Part shown: positions 52,736 through 63,389 of the stretch, piece by piece
Layout of the letters: the number at the start of each line of letters is the position of its first letter
Position numbering within the stretch: the first letter of the stretch is position 1
Source of the DNA: Erinaceus europaeus
Lineage: Eukaryota > Chordata > Mammalia > Eulipotyphla > Erinaceidae
Direction: 5' to 3'
NCBI RefSeq assembly: GCF_950295315.1
Contig: NC_080179.1
Span: 73,675,174 to 73,739,173 of the forward strand
Length of the DNA: 64,000 nt
The notes under the pieces: generated by a model
What the model was told of the DNA's origin: nothing
Database searches by the model: none
What the model saw: only the letters and a program-made list of their open reading frames with translations
Position numbers and translations under genes: made by a program

Positions 52736-53767
52736 CCCCATGGAAGAAAGTGGCAGAAAAGATGGCAGTACGGTTTGTGGCTACAAAAAAAAAAAAAAGT
52801 TGGAGTGTGTGGGAGGCGGGTGGAAGGGGCCTGCCACCCCCACTGCATTCCCCACACACACTGTGGAAGCAAGAGGCAGGCAGGCATGAGGTACCACCCT
52901 GAGTACTGCCAGCCCATTCTTCTGAAGTCTTAATTTATTACCAACCTTATGGTCCACTTATTTATTTATAATAATTGTCACTGAGTTCCAAAAACAAAAA
53001 TTGTTTATTCAAAATCACTTAGAGTTGCCATTCTGGGTATATTTTTTCAGCAACAGATGGAAGGAGGCTTCTAGTACATTCTATAAAGTATGCTTATTCT
53101 TCTTTCTAAGAAAGAAAAATTAGTATTACTATGAACTGTTAAGTGCTGCTAAATGGAGTTGAGTGTTCACCATCTGAAATACTTACCTTTAATTTCATAA
53201 AAATGGACAATTATAGGCAAGTTAATAGGTAATTTTTCTTACTCTTACCATTAAAATATAAACAAAAAGTAAAACAAATATATGGTGTGTAGTTACATAA
53301 AAATATACTAATCAGGATCTGTGGTTCTGAAGAGCTCAGAATTTTCTTCTTATATTTGAGTAATAAAATAGATTACTGACAATATGAGTTACAACTTTCA
53401 TTTTCAAAAGTTTATATTTCCAAATGGGAATTGATCAAAAAAATAAATAAGACATGGCAAAGTACCATTTCGGAGACATCAAATGCAGAACCAGTTTCTT
53501 TTTTATTTTGTTTATAAAATACACTTAATACTCAAATATACTTTAAGATATTTTCAATTTAAAATGTGCTTAGGGAAAGAAATTTCTGGGAAATCTCATC
53601 TTTAATTGATAATTTAAACTAACCTGAGTACTCAATTATTCAATGATCCCAGTCATTTCAGGTGTGGCTCTACTTTAGAGGAGTCAAATTCAAGTATAGG
53701 TTAATGATATAGGAAAAATGAATAGAAGTCTTCTTTCAATTTTCTATAGTAGCCTTAGACTGGCAAG
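52736..53767. other. anonymous AT-rich sequence
   Basis: A GC-richer patch at 52800-52890. The rest is AT-rich with no recognised repeat in about 1 kb. Confidence 0.45.
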
Positions 53768-53779
53768 AATAACATCCAT

Positions 53780-54052
53780 TGGAAGTTGGGCGGCAGTGCA
53801 GCGGGTTAAGCGCAGGTGGCGCAAAGTGCAAGGACCTGTGGTGTAAGGATCCCGGTTCGAGCCCCGGCTCCCCACCTGCAGGGGAGTCGCTTCACAGGTG
53901 GTGAAGCAGGTCTGCAGGTGTCTGTCTTTCTCTCCCCCTCTCTGTCTTCCTCTCCTCTCTCCATTTCTCTCTGTCCTATAAAACAATGATGACATTAATA
54001 ACTACAATAAAACAACAAGGGCAACAAAAGGAAATAAGTAAATATTAAAAAA
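53780..54052 (+). mobile_element. SINE-A copy
   Basis: Flanks 'ataacatccat' and 'ataccatccat' form a near-perfect TSD. Extra bases 'tgtgg' lie before 'gtaaggatcccgg'. Confidence 0.9.
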
Positions 54053-54074
54053 GAAGATACCATCCATCACCTAG

Positions 54075-54572
54075 CAAAGTCTTGGGCCCCTTGGATTATA
54101 CATAAAATAGACCTACTTTCTTTTTCCACAGTGGAGACCCCACATCTCATCGGCTAGTCTTTAGGTTCCTGATTATCAAATGATCTGTTCCGCTTTATAT
54201 CTTGGTGCTTTTTCAGCCACCAAGTTGCAGATGCTACCATGATGCCAACCTGACTTCTCTGAATGGATGACCTCCCCAGTGTGTCCTGGAACTCCACCTC
54301 CCCAGAGCCCTGCCCCATTAGGGAAAGAGAGAGGCAGGCTGGGAGTATGGATCCACCTGCCAACGCCCATATCCAGCAGAGAAGCAATTACAGAAGCCAG
54401 ACCTTCCACCCTCTGCACCCCATAATGATCCTGGGTCTGTGATCCTAGAGGGATAAAGACTAGGAAAGCTTCCAATGAAGGGAATGGAATACAAAATTCT
54501 GGTGGTGGGAATTGTGTGGAGTTGTACCCCTCTTATCCTACGGTCTTGTTGATGATTATTAAATCAATTTAA
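54075..54572 (+). mobile_element. about 450-bp L1-type 3' element copy
   Basis: Contains the upstream block 'ggccccttggattataca' shared with 39760 and the full downstream order. Ends 'gattattaaatcaattt'. Confidence 0.75.
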
Positions 54573-54585
54573 AATAATGAATAAC

Positions 54586-54854
54586 TCGAGCCCCCCACTC
54601 CCCACCTGCTTCACAGGCGGTGAAGCAGGTCTGCAGGTGTCTGTCTTTCTCTCCCCTCTCTCTCTGTCTTCCCCTCCTCTCTCCATTTCTCTCTGTCCTA
54701 TCCAACAACAAAAGCAACGTCAACAATGGCAATAATAACCGCAACGAGGCTGCAACAACTAGGGCAACAAAAAGGGGGAAAAATGGCCTCCAGGAGCGGT
54801 GGATTCATGGTGCAGGCACCGAGCCCAGCAATAACCCTGGAGGAAAAAAAAAAT
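54586..54854 (+). mobile_element. SINE-A' copy, 5' truncated
   Basis: 13-bp TSD 'aataatgaataac' (54573-54585 and 54855-54867). Starts at 'tcgagcc', so the A box and part of the B box are lost. An additional 16-bp internal deletion lies near 54610. Stem arms at 54786-54794 and 54836-54843. Confidence 0.93.
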
Positions 54855-54889
54855 AATAATGAATAACATCCATCAAAAAAGACTGAGTG

Positions 54890-55045
54890 GTCTGGGGAGA
54901 TAATGTAGTGACAGTACCCAACTGGATCCAGATCCCAGATTCAGTTCCCAGCACCACCACATGACAGAGTTAAAGCAGTCCTCTTTTCTCTTCTCTTCTC
55001 TTCTCTTCTCTTTTCTCTCTCACTCTCTCTCTCTCTTATTAAGAT
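54890..55045 (+). mobile_element. SINE-C-like copy with (TTCTC)n
   Basis: 'gggagataatgtagtgacag' and 'ttcagttcccagcaccacca', followed by (TCTTC)n and CT to 55035. Confidence 0.65.
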
Positions 55046-55141
55046 AAAAATTTTTAAGAGATTGGAAGTAATAAGTAGTGGCAGGGATATGGAAAGAAAG
55101 GAACTTCAGCACATTGGTAAGAATATAAAATGGAAGATAGA

Positions 55142-55459
55142 GAGAGTCGAGCGGTAGTGCAGTGGGTTAAGCACACATGGCGCAAAGTGCAAGGACCTGC
55201 GTAAGGATCCTGGTTCGAGCCCTTGGCTCCCCACCTGCAGGGTAGTCGCTTCACAGGTGGTGAAGCAGGTCTGCAGGTGTCTGTCTTTCTCTCCCCCTCT
55301 CTGTCTTCCCCTCCTCTCTCCATTTCTCTCTGTCCTAACCAACTACAATGACATCAATAAGAACAACAATGACTACAACAATAACAATAACTACAATAAT
55401 AAAACAACAAGGGCAACAAAAGGGAAATAAATAAATATTTTAAATAAATAAATATTTTT
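55142..55459 (+). mobile_element. SINE-A copy in old L1
   Basis: 16-bp TSD 'taaaatggaagataga' / 'taaaatgaaagataga' (55126-55141 and 55460-55475). Long (AAT/AAC) segment and expanded tail. Confidence 0.93.
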
Positions 55460-55671
55460 TAAAATGAAAGATAGAAGATAGTATGGAGATTCCTTAAAAA
55501 AAAAAAAATGGAAAGACCTCCCTATCCTGCAAATACACTCCTGGGTATTTATCCAAAGGACATAGGAACACTAATTCACCCCTATTTTCATAGCAGCACT
55601 AGTCTCAGTAGCCTAAACATGGAGTCAGTCTAAATGTCCATCAGTAGATGACCGGGTAAACAATTTCTGGG

Positions 55672-55815
55672 AGTGGACAGGAAGGTAGCAAAGTCAATAA
55701 AGTGTTGGACTCCCAAGCATGAGATCCGAACTCCTAGACTTGGCCTAGCATGTGTCAGAGTGATGCCCTGGTGCTCCTTCCTCCACCTCCCCATCCTCCC
55801 TTTTCATTAATGAAT

Positions 55816-55876
<61 letters not shown>

Positions 55877-55930
55877 GGGAGAGGAAGGAAGGAAGGAAGG
55901 AAGGAAGGAAGGAAGGGAGAGAGAGAAAGA
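55672..55930 (+). mobile_element. SINE-D copy with (GAAA)n/(GGAA)n tail, in old L1
   Basis: 'ggtagcaaagtcaataaagt', 'gttggactcccaagcatgag' and 'gtgccagagtgatg'-like sequence, then 'cattaatgaatgaag' leading into microsatellites. Confidence 0.75.
55816..55916 (+). repeat. (GAAA)n then (GGAA)n microsatellite
   Basis: About 15 GAAA units, then about 8 GGAA units. Grown in the tail of the SINE-D. Confidence 0.95.
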
Positions 55931-56317
55931 TGAACTGTGGGATATATGCTCAAAGGAAGTCTACTCAGTCATTAAAAATTATGGTACTGAGCATTTCAGG
56001 ACAAAATGCTAGGAACTAGAAGGTAGGAAGTGAAAGACAACTACCAGATGGTTTCACTCATTTGTTGAATATTAATAACTAAAGCAAGCAAACTTGTCAA
56101 CAATGATGGCAATAACCAGACTGAGCCTTGGACTCTGTGAAATGTGTGGTGGCTATCAGAGGGAAAGAAGAGGGGTGAGGTGGGGCCAGGCTAAGACATC
56201 TGGGCGTTGATGTTGACTCTGGTGAGCTGTGCACACTTACATGTAGATGGTAAGTATACAAGAAGATAATAATGGGGTGAATCAATGTGAAATCAGTTTT
56301 TAAAAAGAAAAAAAAAA

Positions 56318-56342
56318 GAGGGGTCCCAGGTGGTGGCGTACC
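56318..56342 (+). mobile_element. SINE-B head scrap
   Basis: 'ggtcccaggtggtggcgtac' is the first about 25 bp of a SINE-B, cut at the LTR start. Confidence 0.5.
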
Positions 56343-57073
56343 TGTGTGGGACTATGTGAAAGCTTGGTAGAGCTTAGGGGAGCTCTCCCATCCTTGGATG
56401 GAGGTCTGGAAAGACACCCCACTTGTTAGCCTCTCTCCTTACAGAGATGAGCCAAGAGGGAAAGTCTCCCAGACTCAGTTTCTCCTTGTTAGTCTCTCAA
56501 GCTCACAGGAAGCCTACAGGCCTCTCACACTTAGTTCCCCTGCTAGCAGCAGGCCACATGGCTGCCTGCTTTAGGGTTCACTCAGAGTTCACACATCCAC
56601 TTCACCTTTTGATCATAAAGAAGAACACACTCTATCATGCACCCCCAACACCAGGCAGTGAGACCCCAACTCCTATTTCCTTGTGCCCTTTGATATCTGT
56701 GATTTACATCAATCTTTGTTTTCCTTCTTCTCTACCTCACCTTACTGGTTTAACCCCTATGCTTCTCTCAAAAGCCTTTGGATAATTAACTTGCCTGCAT
56801 CATGGAGACTAATCATTTTGATCTTTATATATTGCATCAATTCTTGTCATACCAGCCCCCTACCATAGGGGCAAGCTGACCTTTAAGAAACCTGTAATTT
56901 CTGACATATGTGAAAAATGTTCTTTGTTTCACTCTCTATAAAAACCTGTACTCTTCTCCCAATAAATGAATATTTGTACCAGAATATTCCCCAATGTCTC
57001 CTTTCTGAGTCACACGGTCCCTAGAGCTGGTGAGGGAGGGTCGGAGGCTCACCCCCTGGCTGGAGCCACTCCA
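56343..57073 (+). mobile_element. solo LTR of an endogenous retrovirus (LTR-3)
   Basis: Starts TGTGTGGGAC and ends ...CCACTCCA. A TATA box 'tctataaaaa' at about 56935-56944 and AATAAA at about 56961-56966 are spaced as in an LTR with a short R. Not obviously related to LTR-1 or LTR-2. No internal retroviral sequence. No clean short TSD; SINE-B sequence lies on both sides. Confidence 0.7.
56935..56966 (+). promoter_or_regulatory. LTR-3 TATA box and polyadenylation signal
   Basis: 'tctataaaaacctg', then 'cccaataaatgaat' about 20 bp later. Confidence 0.6.
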
Positions 57074-57077
57074 TATG

Positions 57078-57285
57078 AGCGTTGGCACACCTGGTTAAGC
57101 ACAAACTTGACAGTGCACAAGGTCCTAGGTTCAAGCCCCCAGTCCCTACTTAAGGAGGGTAAGCTTCACAAGAGGTGGAGTAGAACTGAGGTTGTTTCTA
57201 CTCCTCCTCTCTATCTTCCCCTCCCCTGTCAATTCCTTCTCTGTCTTTTTCCAAAAATATAAAATACAAAAAGAAAATTTTAAAA
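57078..57285 (+). mobile_element. SINE-B copy, diverged
   Basis: 'gcgttggcacacctggttaa', 'taggttcaagcccccagtcc', a CT body. It may be the continuation of the 56318 scrap after LTR insertion, or an independent truncated copy. Confidence 0.75.
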
Positions 57286-57329
57286 AAGAAAACAAAACAA
57301 ACATTTATTCTAAAAAAATAAAGAAAGAT

Positions 57330-57530
57330 GGGGACTAGGTGGTGGTGCACCTGGTTGAGAGCACATGTTAAAATGCCCAGGGACCCAGGTTCAAGCCCCT
57401 GGTCCCAGTGGGAAAGCTTTGCAAATGATGAATCAGGGCTGCAGGTATCTCTCTGTCTCTCTCCCTCTCTATCTCCCCATTCTCTCTCGATTTCTGGCTC
57501 TCTCTATCCAATAAATAAAGATAATAATTT
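57330..57530 (+). mobile_element. SINE-B copy
   Basis: 'ggggactaggtggtggtgca', 'ccaggttcaagcccctggtc' and 'ccaataaataaagataat'. A short deletion removes 'cacctgcag'. Confidence 0.88.
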
Positions 57531-57704
57531 TTTTAAATGAAAACCTTTTTACTATATCTTTAATTATAACCCACTTCTAAAATGCTTTGTTACTTCTTCA
57601 ATTTTTTCATCAGCAAAATTGCCAAAACTATGATGTTTTTTTGTTGGATCTACCAAAACAATAACCTTTTTATTTACTGATAAAATTTTATTTTGTACTT
57701 CTTC

Positions 57705-57865
57705 ATAATGTTTTTTAATTGCCCCAAGAGTTATCACTGGGGCTTGGTACCAGGCACTACAAATACACTGCTCTCAGTGGCCATTTTTCCCTTTTTTTTC
57801 TCCCTATTTTGATAGGACAGAGATAAATTTAAAGAGGTGGGGGAAATAGGGAGAGAGAACTATTT
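57705..57865 (-). mobile_element. SINE 3' block fragment, minus strand
   Basis: 'tatcactggggcttggtacc' and 'ctgctctcagtggccatttt' are the reverse of the long-variant 3' extension, followed by an AG-rich body. Confidence 0.65.
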
Positions 57866-57887
57866 TTATGCCATACTTTATATTTTT

Positions 57888-58154
57888 TTATATTTATTTT
57901 ATTTATTCCCTTTTGTTGCCCTTGTTGTTTTATTGTTGTAGTTATTATTGTTGTTGTCGTTGTTGGATAGGACAGAGAGAAATAGAGAGAGGGAGGGGAA
58001 GACAGAGAGGAGGAGAGAAAGATAGACACCTGCAGACCTGCTTCACTGCCTGTGAAGCGACTCCCCTGCAGCCGGGGTTCAAACCGGGATCCTTATGCCG
58101 GTCCTTGTGCTTTGCGCCACCTGCGCTTAGCCCGCTGCACTACAGCCCGACTCC
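57888..58154 (-). mobile_element. SINE-A copy, minus strand
   Basis: 17-bp TSD 'ccatactttatattttt' (57871-57887 and 58155-58171). 'gtggggag' is missing next to the B box. Confidence 0.95.
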
Positions 58155-58171
58155 CCATACTTTATATTTTT

Positions 58172-58705
58172 GAATTGACTATTTTCAATGAAAAATCCTC
58201 ATTCAAATGGTGTTATTGGCCACTAGTGTACAATATAAAATTTCAAAAGTACACCTTCTTCCCAGTACGACTTACATGTTTATTTTTTTTCAGACCTCTC
58301 ACTTTATAAGACAAACATTTCAAGTTTAATTTTTTCTAGAATCTGCATGAACTAGATTTAGTTTCAATAAATATGACAGTTCTCTCCATATTTTGAAAGA
58401 AAATTTCAAACCTCTTGCCTGTGATTTACTATTAATAACAGTAAAGCTAAGGTTAGATATAGTAAATAGAAAACCCATCTTTTTTTGTTGTGAGATGAAA
58501 ATGATGCCTATCAAATATTGCATATCACAAAAGAATCTTATTAATGCCTGTGTTTTTGCACACTCCAGGTAGGCAAAGATATCTTCCTAAATGGGGGGGG
58601 GGGGATTCTATGCAGCATACCTGACAGAGGGGAGAATACCATGAATGTTTGCTATAGCCAAGTTGACATCCTTATGACTTTTATTTCTATAATCTAATAT
58701 TTAAA
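58172..58705. other. anonymous AT-rich sequence
   Basis: A G run lies at about 58595-58604. Nothing else recognised. Confidence 0.45.
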
Positions 58706-58709
58706 TATA

Positions 58710-58845
58710 CTTATTTATTACTGAGAGAGGGGAGAGGACAGGTAAGCCAGAGCAACAAACACTCTGACAGTGCAGTGTTAGGGCTAACTTGGGGCCTCAT
58801 GCTTGAGAGCGCAACATTCTACCCACTGCACCACTGCACTGGCTT
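58710..58845 (-). mobile_element. SINE-D copy, minus strand
   Basis: 'ggggcctcatgcttgagagc', 'caacattctacccactgcac' and 'cactgcactggctt' are the reversed SINE-D head. Confidence 0.7.
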
Positions 58846-59077
58846 AAGTATTTCATATAAATGCTTTCTAGCCCCTCCACTAATTTCCAGCCAGAGGCAT
58901 AAGGTGCACATCTGTGTGCCTCCTCTGTGGCAGCTAACAGTGCTCTCATCTTGTACTAGTGCCAACCCTGACCAGCCTTAGTGATCAGCCAACACTACCT
59001 CCTCCCCATCTGTCACTGCCTCCGGAATCAGGCCTAGGCCCACAGAGATGGATCATGAATAAAAAGGAACGGCTAAA

Positions 59078-59078
<1 letters not shown>

Positions 59079-59110
<32 letters not shown>
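59079..59110 (+). repeat. (TAA)n microsatellite
   Basis: About ten units. Confidence 0.95.
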
Positions 59111-59111
<1 letters not shown>

Positions 59112-59138
59112 CGAAAGGCAGATTAAACAGAAATACAT

Positions 59139-59340
59139 ATTTTGAGGAAGCAGGTGGTGATGTACCTGGAGAGCCAGCAGGGCACACACATCACCATGTA
59201 CAAGGACACTGGTTCAAGCCCCCAGCCCCCACCTGCAGGGGGAAGGTTTCATGGGTGGTGGAGCAGTGCTATGTCTGTCCTTCTCTCTCCTCTCCCTCTC
59301 TGAACTCCATCAAAAATAAATAAATAAGTAAAAAATAAAC
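59139..59340 (+). mobile_element. SINE-B copy with head insertion
   Basis: 14-bp TSD 'aaacagaaatacat' (59125-59138 and 59341-59354). About 10 extra bases ('gagagccagcag') lie after 'gtacctg'. Confidence 0.92.
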
Positions 59341-59397
59341 AAACAGAAATACATTTCACTATTTCATTTTAAGATTATTTTAAAAATACAGTTGATC

Positions 59398-59600
59398 AGC
59401 GGGGCAGCAATTCCAGAAGCCAGACCTTCCACCTTCTGCATCCCACAGTGACCCTGGGTCCATGCTCCCAGAGGGATGGAGAATAGGAAAGCTATCAGGG
59501 GAGGGGATGGGATACGGAGTTCTGGTGGTGGGAATTGTACCCCTCTTATCCTATGGTCTTGTCAGTGTTTCCATTTTATAAATTAATTAATTAAAAAGAA
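59398..59600 (+). mobile_element. about 450-bp L1-type 3' element, 5' truncated
   Basis: Starts at 'gatcagcggggcagcaattc' and runs to 'ttataaattaattaatt' plus (AAG). Very similar to the 38860-39060 half. Confidence 0.78.
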
Positions 59601-59764
59601 GAAGAAGGTGATACAAATGCCCATGGCAGAAACCAAAAAAAAAAAACTGTGTGCACAGGACCCTGGTTATAAACACACACACATATCTATGGTACTGAAC
59701 AATAATTTATAAGAAGCGTGGCTTATTCAAAACATATTCATTGACTCTTAGAAAACTGACTTGA

Positions 59765-60045
59765 GGGGGCTGGGCAGTAGTGCAGTGGCTTAAGCACAGG
59801 TGGCGAAGCAAAAGGACCGGCCTAAGGATCCTGGTTCGAGCCCCCGGCTCCCCACCTGCAGGGGAGTCGCTTCCCAGGCGGTGAAGCAGGTCTGCAGGTG
59901 TCTGTCTTTCTCTCCCCCTCTCTGTCTTCCCCTCCTCTCTCCATATCTTTCTGTCCTCTCTAAATATGATGACATCAGTAACAACAACAATAATAACTAC
60001 AACAATAAAACAACAAGGGAAACAAAAGGGAAAATATATTAATAT
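59765..60045 (+). mobile_element. SINE-A copy
   Basis: 'ggctgggcagtagtgcagtg', perfect B box 'ggttcgagccc', full body and tail. Confidence 0.9.
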
Positions 60046-60270
60046 ATCTATGTAAAAAATGTGTTTAAAAAAGAAAGGAAATTGGCTTGAAGTCTACGGT
60101 CAGACCATCATGAGCGTGCCCAGTCTTGTCTGAACTCGGAAAATTCGCTTGAAAATCCAAATCTCAATTTCCTAAATTGATGGAGTTTTCATTTACTGTT
60201 TCTCCAGCTGTCACACTGAAGGGTGAGGGGAAGACTTAGCACAACCATCAGCGTCAGAAATAAAAATACT
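60046..60270. other. anonymous sequence
   Basis: Nothing recognised. Confidence 0.45.
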
Positions 60271-60273
60271 TTA

Positions 60274-60500
60274 GGGCCAGGTGGAGGCGCACCTGGTTGA
60301 GCACATGTTACAATGCGCAAGGACCTGGGTTCCAGCCTCCGGTCTCCACCTGCAGGGGGAAAGCTTTGTGACTGGTGAAGCAGGGCTGCAGGTGTCTCTC
60401 TGTCTCTCTCCCTCTCTACCCCCGCTTCCCTCTGATTTCTCTCTGTCTCTATTCAATAAACAAATCAATAAATAAAATAGATTTTAAATAAATAAATATA
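60274..60500 (+). mobile_element. SINE-B copy
   Basis: 'gggccaggtggaggcgcacc', 'gggttccagcctccggtctc' and an (AAAT)n tail. Confidence 0.9.
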
Positions 60501-60588
60501 AAAATATCTTTTTAAAAATCTTTCCTTCTGACTTTTTTAAGAAATAACAACTCAACTTTTTTTTTCTTTCTTGAAAGATATATTTTGT

Positions 60589-60812
60589 GGGGCCAGGCAG
60601 TAGTACATCCAATTGAGCACACATGTTACAATGCACAAGGACCCAGGTTCAAGCCCCCAGTCCCCACTTGCAGAGGGAAGCTGCATGAGCAGTGGAAAAG
60701 TATTGCAAGTATATATCTCCCTTTCTCCTCCTCCTACCTCTCCTTCTCTATTGCCCCTTACCCTGTCAATTGTTCCTGATTCTATCCAATAAATAATAAA
60801 TTACATATTAAA
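60589..60812 (+). mobile_element. SINE-B copy
   Basis: Flanks 'aaagatatatttt' (left) and 'aaagatgtatttt' (right) form a near-perfect TSD. Confidence 0.9.
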
Positions 60813-60960
60813 AGATGTATTTTATTTATTACTTTTGAGAGCCTCACATGAGGCAAGGAGAAGGAAGAGGAGGAGGAGGAGACGAAGAAGAAGAAAGGAG
60901 AGATGACCCAGAGCACCACTCTAATACATGTGATGCCTGCGAATAAATATATTAAATTAT
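60813..60960 (-). mobile_element. possible SINE-D remnant with AG-rich tract, minus strand
   Basis: 'ttatttattacttttgagag', an (AGG)/(AAG) tract, 'gagatgacccagagcaccac'. Weak call. Confidence 0.4.
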
Positions 60961-61081
60961 ATTAAGATCTATTTTGAAAGCTAACATTGTAGTTATTAAT
61001 TATGACAATTTATGTAAATACAAGTCCTTAATTTATATGTAGTGTATGTCCCAGGATCCTTATAAAACTTTTCCTCATAGT

Positions 61082-61222
61082 GACTCTTTAGTCACTACCA
61101 GGCCACCCCCTCAGCTGGGGCCCTAGCCAGGGAGTCCTGGGATTCCCACTCAGACATGATGGGCCTAGACCTCTAACAGATCCCTCTCACCACTGTCACT
61201 GGTCATCTCCATCAGGAACAAC
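61082..61222 (+). repeat. unclassified repeat Y, copy 2
   Basis: 'tgactctttagtcactacca', 'catgatgggcctagacctct' and 'catcaggaacaacataataa'. About 90% like the copy at 61575 by eye. Confidence 0.7.
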
Positions 61223-61574
61223 ATAATAAAATAAAAATTTAAAAAGCCATAAAAAAATAAAAATAAACTTTTCCTCAGATGCAGTCCTTAAATCTACATC
61301 TCTGTGTGATAAGTAATCATGGGTTCCCTTTCTATTTAGAATAATCAAAGCTTCAAACAGTTAATATAAAAACAAAATAGTAGAAACTATTTTGTTAAAA
61401 TAATTATTTTAATATGTATGTTAAATAAATTATGTTAATTGTCTGAAGCTTTGAATATTCTAAGTACCCTCCTCACCTACTTCCTAGTACACGTCCCTCA
61501 GTCACTCCAAAGCTCGCCTCAGCAAAGCAAGGACTGCAAAAGCTGAATAAGGACAAGAGACAGGCACACTTTAA
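61223..61574. other. AT-rich spacer between the Y copies
   Basis: Includes a small 'aataattattttaatatg' palindromic patch. Otherwise anonymous. Confidence 0.45.
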
Positions 61575-61725
61575 TGCTGACTCTTCAGTCACTATGAGGC
61601 CACCCCATCACCTGGGGCCCTAGTCAGGGGGTCCTGGATTCCCACACAGACATGATGGGCCTAGACCTCTAACAGATCCCTCTCACCGCTGTCACCGGTC
61701 ATCTCAATCAGGAACAACATAATAT
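61575..61725 (+). repeat. unclassified repeat Y, copy 3
   Basis: Same start, internal blocks and end as copy 2. Both end exactly at 'aggaacaacataata', implying a defined 3' boundary. Confidence 0.7.
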
Positions 61726-61765
61726 GCCGGTCTTAGCCTGCTGTGCTACCACCGGACTCCCAGAG
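61726..61765 (-). mobile_element. SINE-A head scrap, minus strand
   Basis: 'tgctgtgctaccaccggact' is the reversed SINE-A 5' end; only about 40 bp remains. Confidence 0.6.
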
Positions 61766-61910
61766 TTGTTTTGTTATGTTTACTCTATTGTAAGGTTAAT
61801 GATTTACAGTACAGTTGTTATCACACAGGTACAATTTTTTCATTTCCCCATGATATTTGTCTACACATCACTCTCTCCCCCCAACTTAGGTCCTTTTCCT
61901 CCTCAAAAAT
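61766..61910 (-). mobile_element. L1 3' fragment, antisense
   Basis: 'tttacagtacagttgttatc' and 'aacttaggtccttttcctcc' parallel 22450-22545. Confidence 0.6.
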
Positions 61911-62280
61911 AGGTTTTAGAATATGTTTTTATTAACTTGGATGAAGACATGGGCCTGAACCTACAAATTGTATCATCTTGGTTAGAGCTCCACCCAGTGG
62001 CTCTATTTTGAATTTCATAAGCTATAGATGATAGAAGACGTAGATGTATAGAGATATCTATATGTATTGTGTGTGGATATATATGTGAATATATATATAT
62101 ATATAAATGTATAGAGATATCTATATGTATTGTGTGTGAATATGTATAGAGATGTACAGAAATATCTGTATATGCTGTGATTATCTATATGTGTTGTGTG
62201 TGAATAATTATGTTCCTAAATCTACAACTCCACAGAAATTCATCATATCAAGTAGGAAGAAGATATTGATGCACGACGAA
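61911..62280. other. AT-rich sequence with tandem block
   Basis: A block around 'tatagagatatctatatgta' and 'ttgtgtgtg' occurs at about 62048-62076 and about 62110-62140, with weaker copies to about 62205: a diverged tandem repeat. Confidence 0.6.
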
Positions 62281-62282
62281 GG

Positions 62283-62350
62283 GTGTGTGTGTGTGTGCGT
62301 GTGCGTGTGCGTGTGCATGTGTGTGTGTGTGTGTGCGTGTGTGTGTGTGA
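62283..62350 (+). repeat. (GT)n with GC/CA interruptions
   Basis: GTGC and CATG interruptions within about 68 bp of alternating purine-pyrimidine sequence. Confidence 0.95.
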
Positions 62351-62361
62351 TTTTAATGAAA

Positions 62362-62482
62362 GAGAAATAGAAACCAGAGCACTGCTCAGCTCTGACTTAT
62401 GGTGGTGCTGGGGATTGAACCAGGGACCCCAGAGCCTCAGGCAGGAAAGCCCTTTGTCTAACCATTATGCTGTCTCCCCCAA
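62362..62482 (-). mobile_element. SINE-C copy, minus strand
   Basis: 'gcactgctcagctctgactt', 'gattgaaccagggacccc' and 'taaccattatgctgtctccc'. Well preserved. Confidence 0.9.
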
Positions 62483-62504
62483 TATAACTTTGGTTTTGCT
62501 TTGT

Positions 62505-62645
62505 TATTTTTTTGTTCCCAAGGTTGTCACTAGGGCTTGTATGTGCAGGATTCCATCATCCCAATGGGCTCTTTTTTTTTTAGACACAGTGTGAAAGGCA
62601 GATACCTCAGCACTGCTCTACCACTCACGAAACTCCTTTATCATG
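62505..62645 (-). mobile_element. diverged long-variant SINE, minus strand
   Basis: 'caaggttgtcactagggctt' (3' block in reverse) and 'cagcactgctctaccactca'. Truncated before the head. Confidence 0.55.
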
Positions 62646-63233
62646 ATGCTTTGCTTCCTTTTCTATCCAAAGAATGATTAGAATAAGTAAAACGTGCTAC
62701 TTCACATAGAACAGTCTGAAGATACTCCTAATTAGCTAACATAACCATAACCTTTTACCATCAGTGATGTCAGTGCCAAACTTTCTATTGTTGCAAGAGA
62801 GAAATACACTCAAAGAATCAAGTTGGACTTGATTAAAAGCTAATGGTCATGTAAAATAACACATTATAACGTATATTCCCTGCTTATCCTTATTTCTTTT
62901 CATTCTAAATATGATGTGTCTTGGCGTCTTTAAGTCTGGGTTAATTCTGCTTGTTTTCATAGCAAATGTATTTGTGAGGGATGACGTGAATGCATAACTC
63001 ATAAGGGCATATGCTTGTTTTCTCTGATTTCGGTAGCTGCTGTGAAGCGAGATTTCTTACGGCTCGTCATTCAGAAACACAAGATGATAATGACAATAAA
63101 AGTCTACAGGAAATGTTGACCTTTTATCTCAAATGTATAGTTACCACATTTGAGTCAGAGAGTTGTGACTACTGGATCTGCAATTCAGAAAAGGAAACAG
63201 AAAATAAACAAAAAAGGAAGTGAGACCACTGGG
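62646..63233. other. anonymous sequence
   Basis: No repeat or gene recognised. Confidence 0.45.
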
Positions 63234-63235
63234 GT

Positions 63236-63389
63236 CAGGGCCAGGTAGTGTCACATGCATGAGGACTAGCGTCCAAGCCCCCAACCCAAGCCCACCGGCA
63301 GCGGGGGAAGCTTCACGAGCCATAGAGCAGAGAGGCAGCTGCATCTCTCTCTCTTTCCATCTCTAGCTCCCCCTCCTCTTTCACTTTCT
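63236..63389 (+). mobile_element. SINE-B copy, diverged
   Basis: 'gggccaggtagtgtcacatg', 'cgtccaagcccccaaccc' and a CT body that also serves as the target of the next SINE. Confidence 0.75.

Larger units (their letters stand above)
55046..56310 (+). mobile_element. old L1 ORF2 end and 3' UTR, interrupted by SINEs
   Basis: 'gcacattggtaagaatataa', 'agtatggagattccttaaaa', 'ctgggtatttatccaaagga', 'aatgtccatcagtagatgac', 'tactcagtcattaaaaatta' and 'accagatggtttcactcatt' are in the canonical L1 order. No ORF remains. Confidence 0.8.

Noticed and set aside
52800..52890. Possible CpG-rich promoter or exon
   Set aside because: GC-richer than its surroundings but short, with few CpGs and no splice or coding signal.
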